Shown here one piece after another: positions 50,756 to 59,652 of a stretch of DNA of 64,000 nt (position 1 is its first letter; each line of letters begins with the position of its first letter). The notes beneath the pieces were generated by a model. The model was not told the DNA's origin. It did not search any database and was given only the letters and a program-made list of their open reading frames with translations. Origin of the DNA: Lysobacterales bacterium (GTDB taxonomy: Bacteria; Pseudomonadota; Gammaproteobacteria; Xanthomonadales; SZUA-38); assembly GCA_030065125.1 (NCBI GenBank), contig JASJDM010000017.1, positions 60,635 to 124,634 on the forward strand. Reading direction: 5' to 3'. Position numbers and translations under genes: made by a program.

Positions 50756-51258
50756 GCGACCCGTTTGCCCACGGCAGCGTTCCTCGCGGTGCCTTACTGG
50801 GAATGCTGGGACTGGCGCTGGCGGCGCTGGTCGGCGCCGGGGTGTCCCGCACCACCGGGATTGGCGTAACCACCAACCTCACCGGCTCGGCGGTGGAAGT
50901 CCGTGACCTCCGATTCATCGACCAGGCCGATGGCAGCATCGCCGTGTTCAACGACGCATTGGATCAACCCGCAACCCGGATTCCCGCCGGGGCTGGCGGA
51001 TTTATCCGGGGTGTCCTGCGGGGCATGTCCCGGGGGCGCAAGCTGGGCGCTATCAGCAGCGAAGCACCCTACCGTTTAACCCGCTGGGACGACGGGCGCA
51101 TGACCGTGTCGGATCCAGCCACGGGTCACAGTATCGACCTGGGCGCTTTTGGCCCGGACAACTATGGAATTTTCAGACAACTGTTTCTGGACACAGCGCC
51201 GGCAATGGCCGGCCTGGCAGCGACGGACCCCGCATCCAGCCGGGTCACGCGGCCTTAG
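50752..51258 (+). CDS. puhC: Photosynthetic complex assembly protein PuhC
   Basis: 168 residues, ATGA overlap with puhB. One N-terminal membrane helix (G-A-L-L-G-M-L-G-L-A-L-A-A-L-V-G), then a periplasmic domain with V-R-D-L-R-F and I-P-A-G-A-G-G-F-I-R-G-V-L-R-G, characteristic of PuhC. The family aids LH1 organisation around the reaction centre. Confidence 0.9.
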   Translation: MSDPFAHGSVPRGALLGMLGLALAALVGAGVSRTTGIGVTTNLTGSAVEVRDLRFIDQADGSIAVFNDALDQPATRIPAGAGGFIRGVLRGMSRGRKLGAISSEAPYRLTRWDDGRMTVSDPATGHSIDLGAFGPDNYGIFRQLFLDTAPAMAGLAATDPASSRVTRP

Positions 51259-51267
51259 GAGAACACC

Positions 51268-52335
51268 ATGAGAGAAGTCAGCAGCAACCAGAATCACTCA
51301 ACCGACAGCACCGAGCGCGCGCGCCGGGACAACATGCTGTCGCCGCGTTTTTACAAAACGGATTTTGACGCCATGGACCGGCTCGACGTGGGTCCCGTAC
51401 GCGAGGAGTGGGATCAGATGATGCAGGAGTTCCGCGATGACGCGAACCGGCACCACTTCGAGCGGGAAGCAAAGTTCGACATGACGCTGGAGGACCTGCC
51501 CGAGGAACTGCGGGATGAATTCCTGGATTTCCTGATCAGTTCGGTCACGGCCGAGTTTTCCGGTTGCGTGCTGTACTCCGACATTCAAAAGCGGGTTTCC
51601 AATCCGGACATCAAGGAACTGATGCGCCTGATGGCCCGGGATGAGTCCCGGCACGCCGGCTTTATCAACACGGCACTGAAAGACTTCGGCATGGGCGTCA
51701 ACCTGGCTACCCTGCGCAAGAAGAAAAGCTACCGCTACTTCCGGCCGAAATTCATTTTTTACGCCACCTACCTGTCGGAGAAGATCGGCTACGCCCGCTA
51801 TATCACCATCTTCCGACAGCTGGAGAAGCACCCGGAGCTGCGCTTCCATCCGATCTTCAAATGGTTTGAATCATGGTGCAATGACGAATTCCGCCACGGC
51901 GAGGCTTTTGCCCTGATCATGCGGGCCAATCCGCACCTGGTGAAGGGCGCCAACAAGCTGTGGATCCGGTTTTTCCTGCTGGCGGTCTACGCCACCATGT
52001 ATGTGCGGGACCACCAGCGGCCGGCGCTGCACCAGGCCATGGGCTTCGACCCGACGGAATACGACTACCAGGTATTCCGTATCTGCAGCGACTGTACCCG
52101 ACAGATATTCCCACTCATGCTGGATATCGACAACCCGAAGTTCCGGGCCGGGCTGGAGCGCCTGCGCCGCATATCCGTGGCCAGCGCGGCAGCCAGGGAG
52201 CAGGGTGGAATCGTTGGTGGCATCAAGCGCGCGGGTCTCGCCGTCGCTGGATTGGCCACTTTCGTCCGCCTCTACACGCTGCCCACCCTGCGCAACGAAC
52301 TGCCCAGCCAGGTACGGATGGTGCCGGCCTGGTAA
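51268..52335 (+). CDS. acsF: Aerobic Mg-protoporphyrin IX monomethyl ester cyclase AcsF
   Basis: 355 residues, ribosome binding site TTAGGAG. Oxygen-dependent diiron monooxygenase that forms the isocyclic ring E (EC 1.14.13.81). Diiron ligands: D-E-S-R-H-A-G-F near residue 117 and N-D-E-F-R-H-G-E near residue 208, with V-T-A-E-F-S-G-C upstream. As the only cyclase seen, it ties bacteriochlorophyll synthesis to oxygen. Its place inside the puh operon, between puhC and puhE, is known from other phototrophic proteobacteria. Confidence 0.95.
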   Translation: MREVSSNQNHSTDSTERARRDNMLSPRFYKTDFDAMDRLDVGPVREEWDQMMQEFRDDANRHHFEREAKFDMTLEDLPEELRDEFLDFLISSVTAEFSGCVLYSDIQKRVSNPDIKELMRLMARDESRHAGFINTALKDFGMGVNLATLRKKKSYRYFRPKFIFYATYLSEKIGYARYITIFRQLEKHPELRFHPIFKWFESWCNDEFRHGEAFALIMRANPHLVKGANKLWIRFFLLAVYATMYVRDHQRPALHQAMGFDPTEYDYQVFRICSDCTRQIFPLMLDIDNPKFRAGLERLRRISVASAAAREQGGIVGGIKRAGLAVAGLATFVRLYTLPTLRNELPSQVRMVPAW

Positions 52336-52375
52336 GCCGGGTGTCGGGTCCCGGAAACCTGTCAGGCAACGGAAC

Positions 52376-53182
52376 GTGACCAGCCTGCTGCTGCCGCTGC
52401 TGTTTTGCGTGCTGGTCTGGTGGGGCAGCACCTGGCTCATTCTGTTCCTGGACACCTCTTCACCGCGCAGCTTCCGCGTCAGTCTGCTGATTGCGGGTGT
52501 GCTCGCCATGTCCGCCCTGGTGGCCATGGCGCTGCTGGGGTCAGTGGAAACGCCGGCCGCCGCGTATGCGTCATTCCTGTGCGGCATCCTGGTGTGGGGG
52601 TGGCTGGAGATGTCCTACCTGATGGGATTTGTTACCGGCCCCTGGGCGCAACCCTGCCCGGCTGGAGCGGCGGGCTGGCGGCGCTTCGTTCTGGGGGTGA
52701 AAACCAGCCTGTATCACGAGCTGGCAGTGGTGGCGATGGCCGGGGTTTTGTTCGTGCTGACCTGGGGGGAGCCGAACCAGACCGGCGCCTGGGCCTTCAC
52801 CGTGCTCTGGCTGATGCGCTGGAGCAGCAAGCTGAATATTTTCCTGGGCGTGTCCAACCTGAACGAAGATTTTTTCCCGGAAAAAGTCGCTTACCTGAAG
52901 ACTTTTGTCAGGCGCAAACCCATGAACTGGTTGTTTCCCTGGTCCGTGGCCCTGGGCGTGCTGGCCATCGTCAAGCTTGTACTGCTGGCTACCGCTGACC
53001 CGGCCGACACGTTCGCGGCTGCCTGCTGGGGATTGGTGGCCAGCATTGCCCTGCTGGGATTGCTGGAGCACCTGTTCCTGGTTCTGCCTGTTGCTGACGA
53101 CGCCTTGTGGCGCTCCGCTGTGCAACAGCGGTCCGTTACTGATTCCACCAAAGCCAAGACATTGGTCCAGACCGGGCGTTGA
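52376..53182 (+). CDS. puhE: Photosynthesis membrane protein PuhE
   Basis: 268 residues from a GTG at 52376; the frame is open further upstream but overlaps acsF. Seven or so hydrophobic segments. Recognisable PuhE segments are W-G-W-L-E-M-S-Y-L-M-G-F near residue 75, S-L-Y-H-E-L-A, and W-S-S-K-L-N-I-F-L-G-V-x-N-L-N-E-x-F near residue 145. PuhE modulates bacteriochlorophyll and reaction centre levels in Rhodobacter by an unclear mechanism. The start codon is the least certain part. Confidence 0.88.
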   Translation: MTSLLLPLLFCVLVWWGSTWLILFLDTSSPRSFRVSLLIAGVLAMSALVAMALLGSVETPAAAYASFLCGILVWGWLEMSYLMGFVTGPWAQPCPAGAAGWRRFVLGVKTSLYHELAVVAMAGVLFVLTWGEPNQTGAWAFTVLWLMRWSSKLNIFLGVSNLNEDFFPEKVAYLKTFVRRKPMNWLFPWSVALGVLAIVKLVLLATADPADTFAAACWGLVASIALLGLLEHLFLVLPVADDALWRSAVQQRSVTDSTKAKTLVQTGR

Positions 53183-54201
53183 CCGTGGCGGAGGTGTTCC
53201 CATTCTCAGCCATCCTGGGTCAGTCCGAGATGCAGCAGGCCTTGTTGATTGCCGCCACCGATCCCCGGGTGGGCGGGGTACTGGTGTTTGGTGAACGCGG
53301 TACCGGCAAGTCCACGGCGGTACGTTCGCTGGCTACGCTGTTGCCGAAGATGCGGGCCGTTGTCGACTGTCCCTACAACTGCACCCCGGAGCAGCAGTTG
53401 GGCATGTGCCCGGTCTGCGCCAGCGGGGGCGAACCCAAGACCCGGCTGGTGCCGAGACCGGTGGTGGATCTGCCTCTGGGCGCCACCGAGGACCGCGTGG
53501 TCGGCGCGCTGGACATCGAGCGGGCCCTGGCCCACGGGGAAAAACGCTTTGAACCCGGTCTGCTGGCCCGGGCTCACCACGGCTTTCTCTATATAGATGA
53601 AGTGAACCTGCTTGAGGATCACCTGGTGGACGTGCTGCTGGACGTGGCGGCATCGGGCGAGAACGTGGTGGAGCGGGAGGGCCTGAGTATCCGCCACCCC
53701 GCGCGTTTTGTGCTGGTGGGCAGCGGCAACCCGGAAGAAGGGGAGCTGCGGCCCCAGCTGTTGGACCGGTTTGGCCTGTCGGTCGAAGTGGCGTCGCCCA
53801 GGGACCTGTCGATCCGGGTCAGGATTGTCAAACTTCGGGACGAATTTGACCGTGACCCCGAGGATTTCGTCAGGCGCTGGAAAAGAAAGGACGCTGCGGT
53901 CCGGCGTCGAATCGTCAAGGCCCAGGAACGCGTCGAGCAGGTGACCGTGCCTGACCCTGTGATGGAAAAAGCTTCCGCCCTTTGCCTGGCTCTGGGCACC
54001 GACGGACTGCGGGGCGAACTCACTTTGCTCAGGTCGGCCCGTGCGCTGGCGGCGCTGGACGGTGACGACGCCGTCGAAATCGACCACATCGCCAGGGTAG
54101 CGCCGTCCTCGTTGCGCCATCGCCTGCGCCGGGACCCGCTGGACGACGTCGGCTCCACAGTTCGCATCGAGCGGGCGGTGGCGGAGACCCTGCTGCCATG
54201 A
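53179..54201 (+). CDS. bchI: Magnesium chelatase ATPase subunit I
   Basis: 340 residues from a TTG overlapping the puhE stop; a GTG two codons later (53185) is an equally possible start. AAA+ ATPase of Mg-chelatase. Walker A is G-E-R-G-T-G-K-S-T near residue 37, Walker B is F-L-Y-I-D-E-V-N-L-L near residue 137, and sensor 1 is G-S-G-N-P-E-E-G. The opening P-F-S-A-I-L-G-Q is the family standard. The N-terminal C-P-Y-N-C and M-C-P-V-C cysteines are also typical of BchI. Confidence 0.94.
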   Translation: MTVAEVFPFSAILGQSEMQQALLIAATDPRVGGVLVFGERGTGKSTAVRSLATLLPKMRAVVDCPYNCTPEQQLGMCPVCASGGEPKTRLVPRPVVDLPLGATEDRVVGALDIERALAHGEKRFEPGLLARAHHGFLYIDEVNLLEDHLVDVLLDVAASGENVVEREGLSIRHPARFVLVGSGNPEEGELRPQLLDRFGLSVEVASPRDLSIRVRIVKLRDEFDRDPEDFVRRWKRKDAAVRRRIVKAQERVEQVTVPDPVMEKASALCLALGTDGLRGELTLLRSARALAALDGDDAVEIDHIARVAPSSLRHRLRRDPLDDVGSTVRIERAVAETLLP

Positions 54202-55946
54202 CCTGGCTGCAGGACCGCCAGGGCCTGACCAGCGATGCGCTGCTGGCCGCCGCGCTGTTCGCCGTGCAACCGGTGCCGGTGCTGTTGCGGGGTGGTGCCG
54301 GACCGCAGAGGGAGCAGTGGCTGGCGCTGGTCCAATCGCTGCTGCCTGCAGACACTCCCTGGCGCAAGGTGCCGGCCAGCGTGTCTCCAGGACAGCTGCT
54401 GGGTGGGCTGGATCTTGCCGCCACGCTGCAGAGCGGCCGGGCCGTGGCCGAACGGGGAATTCTCGCCGCCGCTGATGGCGGCGTCATCCTGGTGTCCATG
54501 GCTGAGCGCCTGAATGCCCTGGCGTCCGGGGTCATGACCTCCGCCATGGATTGCGGCGAGGTGATCGTGGAACGGGACGGCCTGGCCCGGCGCAGCCCGG
54601 CCCGCTTCAGCCTGATCGCCCTGGACGAAAGCTGTCAGCCTGATGAGTCGGTTCCCAGCGCCCTGGATGAACGGCTGGTGCTGCGGGTCGACCTGGCCGC
54701 TACGGGTGCGCCCTCGGGTCCGCTGCCTGACGTCAACCAGGTCCGCCGGGCCCAGCGGCGCCTCGCTGGGATCAGCGTGTCCGACGACATCATCGAAGCG
54801 CTCAACCTGGCGGCAACCAGCCTGGGAATCGGCTCCATGCGGCCCGTGCTTGCCGCGGTGGCGTCAGCACGGGCTGCCGCGGCCTGGCTGGGAAAAAAGC
54901 AGGTTGACCAGGAGTGCGCCACCATTGCCGCAAGACTGGTGCTGGCACCCCGGGCCCTGGTGGCACCGCAGCCACCCGAAGCGCCGGAGGAAAACCAGGA
55001 GGCACCGCCGCCGCAAAGCGCTGATGCGGAATCCCGAGATCCGGATTCCGACGGGAAATCCATGGATGCGGACAAAGAACTGGACGAAGTGGTCATCGCG
55101 GCAGCCCAGGCGGCCATCCCGCCGGACCTGCTGAACCAGCTGCAGAACACGCCCCAGCGCGGCGGCCGGGGCGAGTCACGCTTCGGCAGCAGCTACCGGT
55201 CCCGGATGCGGGGGCGGCCCGTAGGCGCCCGGCGCGGCAATCCGGCCGATGGCTCCCGGCTGCACGTCATCCAGACCCTGCGAGCGGCGGCGCCCTGGCA
55301 GCGGTTGCGCAAGTCGGCCAACCCGAATCTGAGACGACGCATCGAAATTCGCGGTTCCGATTTCCGCGTGCATCACTACCGGCAGAAGTCCCAGACCACC
55401 ACCATTTTCGTGGTGGACGCCTCGGGATCTGCCGCGGCCAACCGCCTGGCCGAAGCCAAGGGTGCGGTGGAGCTGATGCTGGCAGACTGCTATGTGCGAC
55501 GCGACCGGGTCGCCATGATCGCCTTTCGTGGAAAGATCGCCGAACTGGTGCTGCCGCCCACCAGTTCGCTGGTGCGGGTCAAGCGCTCCCTGGCGCGGAT
55601 GCCGGCGGGGGGCGGCACGCCCCTGGCCAGCAGCATCGACGCGGCCTGCGGCCTGGCCGAGGCGGTTCGCCGGGACGGCGTGACGCCCACCGTGGTGCTG
55701 ATGACCGACGGTCGCGCCAACGTAACCCGGGACGGTACGGGGCATCCCCAGCAGGCGGCTGAAGAGGCCCTGGACGCGGCGGGCCGGTTTCGCGGGCTGG
55801 GTCATTCCGCGGTGGTAATCGATGTATCGCCGCGCCCACGGCCGGTCGCGGAATCCCTGGCCGCCACCATGGGAGCCCGTTACCTGCCATTGCCCTTTGC
55901 TGACGCCAGCGCCATCAGCGACGCGGTGCGATCGGGGGTGCACTGA
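54198..55946 (+). CDS. bchD: Magnesium chelatase subunit D
   Basis: 582 residues, ATGA overlap with bchI. N-terminal degenerate AAA+ domain without a Walker A (residues 1-230), a Pro/acidic linker near residues 255-300 (E-A-P-E-E-N-Q-E-A-P-P-P), and a C-terminal von Willebrand A domain. The last has the metal site D-A-S-G-S-A-A near residue 405 and M-T-D-G-R-A-N-V near 505. It bridges BchI hexamers and BchH. Overlaps bchO. Confidence 0.93.
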   Translation: MTWLQDRQGLTSDALLAAALFAVQPVPVLLRGGAGPQREQWLALVQSLLPADTPWRKVPASVSPGQLLGGLDLAATLQSGRAVAERGILAAADGGVILVSMAERLNALASGVMTSAMDCGEVIVERDGLARRSPARFSLIALDESCQPDESVPSALDERLVLRVDLAATGAPSGPLPDVNQVRRAQRRLAGISVSDDIIEALNLAATSLGIGSMRPVLAAVASARAAAAWLGKKQVDQECATIAARLVLAPRALVAPQPPEAPEENQEAPPPQSADAESRDPDSDGKSMDADKELDEVVIAAAQAAIPPDLLNQLQNTPQRGGRGESRFGSSYRSRMRGRPVGARRGNPADGSRLHVIQTLRAAAPWQRLRKSANPNLRRRIEIRGSDFRVHHYRQKSQTTTIFVVDASGSAAANRLAEAKGAVELMLADCYVRRDRVAMIAFRGKIAELVLPPTSSLVRVKRSLARMPAGGGTPLASSIDAACGLAEAVRRDGVTPTVVLMTDGRANVTRDGTGHPQQAAEEALDAAGRFRGLGHSAVVIDVSPRPRPVAESLAATMGARYLPLPFADASAISDAVRSGVH

Positions 55947-56959
55947 TGTCACCGATGACTCAGCGGCAGCCGGAAACCAGCAGCGGAAAGCTGGCGTTTC
56001 ACCGCCTGGGCCTCTCCTGGCCACACCGAGGTCACAGCCGCTTTGTCAGCAGCCGCCTGGTGGACTGGCACCTTCAGGTGTTCGGTCCTGAGAGTCAGGA
56101 AGATGTGGGGAATAAGACGCCGGTAGCGCTTTTGCTGCACGGCACCGGGTCCTCTGCCCACAGCTGGAGGGGGCTGGCGCCCCTGCTGGCGTCGGATTAC
56201 ACGGTGATCGTTCCCGATTTGCCCGGGCACAGCCTCAGCCACGTCCGTGCCGAGGGGGTGCTGACACTGCCTGGTATGGCGGGCGCGGTGGCGGACCTTG
56301 CCCGGCTCCTTGAGATAGATCCATCGCTGATCGTGGGTCACTCGGCAGGGGTGGCCGTGGGGCTGCAGTTGGTGGCCCAGGGCGCCGTCAATCCCGACGC
56401 GCTGGTGGGTATCAACGGTGCCCTGCTGCCGTTTTCCGGCCTGCAGGGGCACCTGTTCGCGCCCATGGCCCGCATGCTGGCCTCGTCCACCGGGGTTGCC
56501 CGGTTCCTGGCCTGGCGGGCCGGACGGCCGGACGTGATGACCCGGCTGCTGGACAGCACGGGCTCACGCATCGGCCCCACCGGCCGGTGGTGTTACCAGA
56601 AGCTGCTGGCGGTCCCCGACCACGTGCAGTCGGCGCTGACCATGATGTCGGGCTGGGATCTGGAGCCGCTGAACCGGCGGTTGGACAGCTTGAACGTCCC
56701 GGTCCACCTGGTTACGGGTGCCCTGGACCGGATGGTGCCGCCGCGTCAAGCCCGGGACGTGGCCGCGCGTCTGCCCCGCGCCAGCGTCACGGAACTCAAG
56801 GGGTTGGGGCACCTGGCCCACGAAGAAGACCCCCAGGCCATATACGAGATCTGCCAGGCGTACTGCCGGCCCGGCGCCGTACCCGGTCGGAGTCGCCGGG
56901 CAGCACCGGGAGCGTCTCGCGGGGGGGCGTCTGAAGCAGCCCTGTTGACGTCGTCGTGA
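55946..56959 (+). CDS. bchO: Mg-chelatase-linked alpha/beta hydrolase BchO
   Basis: 337 residues, overlapping the bchD stop by one base. Alpha/beta hydrolase with L-L-L-H-G-T-G-S-S-A-H-S-W near residue 55, D-L-P-G-H near 90 and the nucleophile elbow V-G-H-S-A-G-V near 128. The acid lies in G-A-L-D-R-M-V-P-P and the His in G-L-G-H-L-A-H-E-E. BchO is found with bchID in most purple bacteria, but its reaction is not settled. End of the Mg-chelatase block. Confidence 0.9.
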   Translation: MSPMTQRQPETSSGKLAFHRLGLSWPHRGHSRFVSSRLVDWHLQVFGPESQEDVGNKTPVALLLHGTGSSAHSWRGLAPLLASDYTVIVPDLPGHSLSHVRAEGVLTLPGMAGAVADLARLLEIDPSLIVGHSAGVAVGLQLVAQGAVNPDALVGINGALLPFSGLQGHLFAPMARMLASSTGVARFLAWRAGRPDVMTRLLDSTGSRIGPTGRWCYQKLLAVPDHVQSALTMMSGWDLEPLNRRLDSLNVPVHLVTGALDRMVPPRQARDVAARLPRASVTELKGLGHLAHEEDPQAIYEICQAYCRPGAVPGRSRRAAPGASRGGASEAALLTSS

Positions 56960-57019
56960 CCTTTTTTGTTGAACAATCGGGCCTTTCCGCGGTCCGCGCC
57001 ACTCATTGGGAGAGTATCC

Positions 57020-58051
57020 GTGAGCAGTCGTAGCCAAGCCACACAATGCCGCAAGATGCTGTGCGGCGGGTCCAAGTCCTTCTACCTGGCGTCTTTTGCG
57101 CTGCCCGGCCGCGTTCGGCAGCCCGCCACGGCGCTGTATGCCTTTTGCAGGGTGGCCGACGATGCCATCGATAACGGCGGCGGCATGCGGGAGCTGGAAG
57201 ACCTGCGACTGCGCCTGGAGCTGATCTACCGGCAGCAGCCCATTGATCACCCCGCCGACATGGCCTTCGCCGAAGTCGTGCGGGAGTACGACATGCCGCG
57301 TGAGCTGCCCGAGGCCCTGCTGGAGGGCATGTTGTGGGATCTGCAGGGCAGGGAATACCACACCCTGTCGGACGTTTACGACTACTCCACCCGGGTGGCC
57401 GGAACCGTTGGGGCCATGATGTCGGTGCTGATGGGCGCACGCACGCCCGCGCTGCTGGCCCGGGCCACGGATTTAGGTATTGCCATGCAGCTCACCAACA
57501 TCGCCCGTGACGTTGGCGAAGACGCTCGCAACGGCAGACTCTACCTGCCCCGGGACTGGCTGCTGGAGGAGGGCATTGATCCCGAAGATTTCCTGCACAA
57601 CCCCCGGTGGTCGCTGGCCCTGGGCCGGGTGGTGCAGCGACTGCTGGACGCTGCGGAACAGCTTTACCGGCAGGCCGACCGGGGTATCGACGGCCTTCCC
57701 TTCGGATGCCAGTTCGGCATCCGCGCGGCCCGCACGTTCTACGCCGAGATCGGCCATGAACTGGAGCGACGCGGACTGGACTCGGTCAGCCAGCGGGCCG
57801 TCGTACCCACCTCTCGAAAGCTCTGGCTGGCCCTGGGCCTGGTGGGCCGGATTCTGCTGCCGGCGCGTTCGGCCGCGGGTGAAGCCCTGCCCGAAGCCCG
57901 CTACTTGGTGGACGCGGCCATGCTGGGTCCGCGCGAGCCAGCTGGCTTTTTTGCGCCGCTGACCCGTGCCCTGGTCCTGCTGGACCGCCTTGAGCGACGC
58001 AACCGTGAAATTGCCGAAATACCCGGCCTCAATACCGTGGAGGGATCCTGA
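57020..58051 (+). CDS. crtB: Phytoene synthase CrtB
   Basis: 343 residues from the GTG at 57020, selected for GGGAGAG 5 bases upstream; the frame is open to a TTG at 56966. Head-to-head condensation of two geranylgeranyl diphosphates. Squalene/phytoene synthase motifs: S-K-S-F-Y-L-A-S near residue 20, A-F-C-R-V-A-D-D-A-I-D near residue 45 (first Asp motif), Y-S-T-R-V-A-G-T-V-G near residue 125, and Q-L-T-N-I-A-R-D-V-G-E-D near 160 (second Asp motif). Probably cotranscribed with bchO, 60 bases upstream. Confidence 0.94.
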   Translation: MSSRSQATQCRKMLCGGSKSFYLASFALPGRVRQPATALYAFCRVADDAIDNGGGMRELEDLRLRLELIYRQQPIDHPADMAFAEVVREYDMPRELPEALLEGMLWDLQGREYHTLSDVYDYSTRVAGTVGAMMSVLMGARTPALLARATDLGIAMQLTNIARDVGEDARNGRLYLPRDWLLEEGIDPEDFLHNPRWSLALGRVVQRLLDAAEQLYRQADRGIDGLPFGCQFGIRAARTFYAEIGHELERRGLDSVSQRAVVPTSRKLWLALGLVGRILLPARSAAGEALPEARYLVDAAMLGPREPAGFFAPLTRALVLLDRLERRNREIAEIPGLNTVEGS

Positions 58052-58052
58052 T

Positions 58053-58382
58053 ATGGCTAACTGGATAGGGTTGTTTTTGTTTGGCTACGGCAGCTGGTTC
58101 CTGTACCGCGCCTGGCAGCACCGGCAGATGGTGCTTTCAATCCCCATCGACAGCGAGCGCAAGACCGGCAAATTGACCAACATGGTCATCATGATGCCGG
58201 CGATCATCAATTTTGGCCTGGTGATTGGTGCCGCCCAGGTGATTATTGGCTACATGATCGTGGGACCCAACGCCATGTTTGGGCCGGTTGACCTGGCCGG
58301 AATTCTGTTCGTCCTGGCCAGCTATGGCGTCTGGGTCAACGTAAAGTGCCGTTATCGGCCCGGCGCGGGGCTGGTCAGCTGA
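58053..58382 (+). CDS. Small multi-pass membrane protein downstream of crtB
   Basis: 109 residues, ribosome binding site GGAGGG at 58040-58045, start one base after the crtB stop. Hydrophobic segments at about residues 5-20, 45-68 and 77-95 with a K-x-R-x-R-P end. I do not recognise the family. Tight spacing to crtB and position before crtC suggest a role near carotenoid synthesis. It shows no similarity I can see to the paralogous pair at 28.6 and 33.0 kb. Confidence 0.75.
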   Translation: MANWIGLFLFGYGSWFLYRAWQHRQMVLSIPIDSERKTGKLTNMVIMMPAIINFGLVIGAAQVIIGYMIVGPNAMFGPVDLAGILFVLASYGVWVNVKCRYRPGAGLVS

Positions 58383-58394
58383 CCCGACCGTGAG

Positions 58395-58508
58395 ATGAGC
58401 TATGACTTTCTGGCCCTGGCTGCTGTGCTGCTGGGGTTCCTGGGGTGGGAGCTGTACAAGGTTCGGCGGGACCTCCGGCGCGGACGAAAAAAAGACCGCG
58501 GCAAGTGA
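58395..58508 (+). CDS. Predicted 37-residue single-helix membrane protein
   Basis: A short frame starting M-S-Y-D-F-L-A-L with one hydrophobic helix (residues 4-18), then a strongly basic tail rich in K and R (V-R-R-D-L-R-R-G-R-K-K). It follows the 109-residue gene by 12 bases and ends 4 bases before the crtC stop on the other strand. The layout (short helix plus basic cytoplasmic tail, operon position) looks like a real small membrane protein, but length alone makes this uncertain. Confidence 0.45.
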   Translation: MSYDFLALAAVLLGFLGWELYKVRRDLRRGRKKDRGK

Positions 58509-58512
58509 GGCC

Positions 58513-59520
58513 CTAGAAGAACCGGCGCGGCGTTCGAAACGGCAACAGCAGGTATTGCACCAGGGGATTGGCAAAACGGTTCAGCTCGATGCTTTCGTGA
58601 ACCGCGGTCACCGCTTCCCCGTCCAGTTCCAGCCCCACCTCTGACCGCGAATAAAACGGGGCGTCCACCAGCGTACGCAACAGCCGTGCCTGGCCATTGT
58701 CCGAGTGGGTCGGCCGGGCAATCCGCCACCAGGTTGTGACCGGCAGTTCCGCTGTCGGCGGCATAGGCACGTGCCTGGCCCGACCGTCATCCCCGAAACC
58801 CAGCGACAGGTGTGCCCCTCCGCCATAGCGGTCGGTGACGTCGTAGAGCACCCGGCGGCCATGCAGGGTGCGGCACCAGTTCCAGCGCTCAAAGCTCTGC
58901 TCCAGAGGTACCCGTCCGCGGTTGGAATCGAAGTAGGCGTGGCCGTCAAAGGCCAGCGCGGGATTCTGGAATTCCACGCGGACCCGGGACCGCGGAGCAA
59001 TGGGCACCCACTGGTGATCTTCCCGGCTGTCCAGGGTAAACCAGGGGGCATAGAGGATCTGCGGGTCCAGGGTGATGCTGCCGCGCAGCCGCCTGGGCAG
59101 CGGCGCCGTCACTTCCTCGATTTGCGCCACCAGCCGCTGGCCGTCCCAGTCGATCCGGCTGGGACCGATGGCCAGGTGGTGGGAATCACGGCTGAGCGAG
59201 CCGCGGCCCCGCTCGGTCATGCTCCAGCGGCCAACGCCGGGTCCGTAAAGGATCGCGTTCATGGCGCAGTGGTTTTCCGGGCTGGCTGATCCCAGTCGTC
59301 GGGCCGTCGCGTAGTAGGGCGAAAACACGCTGCCGATGAATACGATCAGGGTCAAACCGTACACCCCGTCGTCGCTGACCGCGTCCAGGTACCACCAGGC
59401 GTAGCCGTTGTCTTCCACGGCAATGCTGAAGTCCAGTGCCGCCTCGGGATCCTGGCGTATGGGCGGCGGGACATCGGCCTCTGGCGTCGGCTTTTGCTTC
59501 TGGTTCTGGCGGTCGGACAT
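58513..59520 (-). CDS. crtC: Hydroxyneurosporene synthase (carotenoid 1,2-hydratase) CrtC
   Basis: 335 residues. It adds water across the terminal 1,2 double bond of neurosporene or lycopene. Recognised from Y-A-W-W-Y-L-D-A-V-S-D-D near residue 40, then F-I-G-S-V-F-S-P-Y-Y, C-A-M-N-A-I-L-Y near residue 85, and A-Y-F-D-S-N-R-G-x-x-P-L-E near residue 198, all typical of CrtC. Divergent from crtE across two PpsR sites; convergent with the crtB operon. Confidence 0.93.
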   Translation of the reverse strand: MSDRQNQKQKPTPEADVPPPIRQDPEAALDFSIAVEDNGYAWWYLDAVSDDGVYGLTLIVFIGSVFSPYYATARRLGSASPENHCAMNAILYGPGVGRWSMTERGRGSLSRDSHHLAIGPSRIDWDGQRLVAQIEEVTAPLPRRLRGSITLDPQILYAPWFTLDSREDHQWVPIAPRSRVRVEFQNPALAFDGHAYFDSNRGRVPLEQSFERWNWCRTLHGRRVLYDVTDRYGGGAHLSLGFGDDGRARHVPMPPTAELPVTTWWRIARPTHSDNGQARLLRTLVDAPFYSRSEVGLELDGEAVTAVHESIELNRFANPLVQYLLLPFRTPRRFF

Positions 59521-59574
59521 GGCGGTGTCTATGGATCGGGTTGCCTCCGGAGTTTTGACTCTGCCCCGGACTAG

Positions 59575-59617
59575 TGTCTATATTAGATGACATCAAGAGT
59601 GTCTACAAAACTAGACA
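59575..59617. promoter_or_regulatory. Two perfect PpsR sites in the crtC-crtE divergent promoter
   Basis: TGT-N12-ACA at 59575-59592 and again at 59600-59617, starting 25 bases apart, both of the form TGTCTA near the left arm. They lie in the 132-base gap between the crtC start (59520) and the crtE start (59653), so one pair can serve both directions. Confidence 0.75.
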
Positions 59618-59652
59618 CAAGTCAATTTCCAGCTGGGCTTCGGGGGCCGCAT

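Noticed and set aside
59587..59652. 22-residue N-terminal extension of CrtE
   Set aside because: The ATG lies inside a perfect PpsR site upstream of any likely transcript start.
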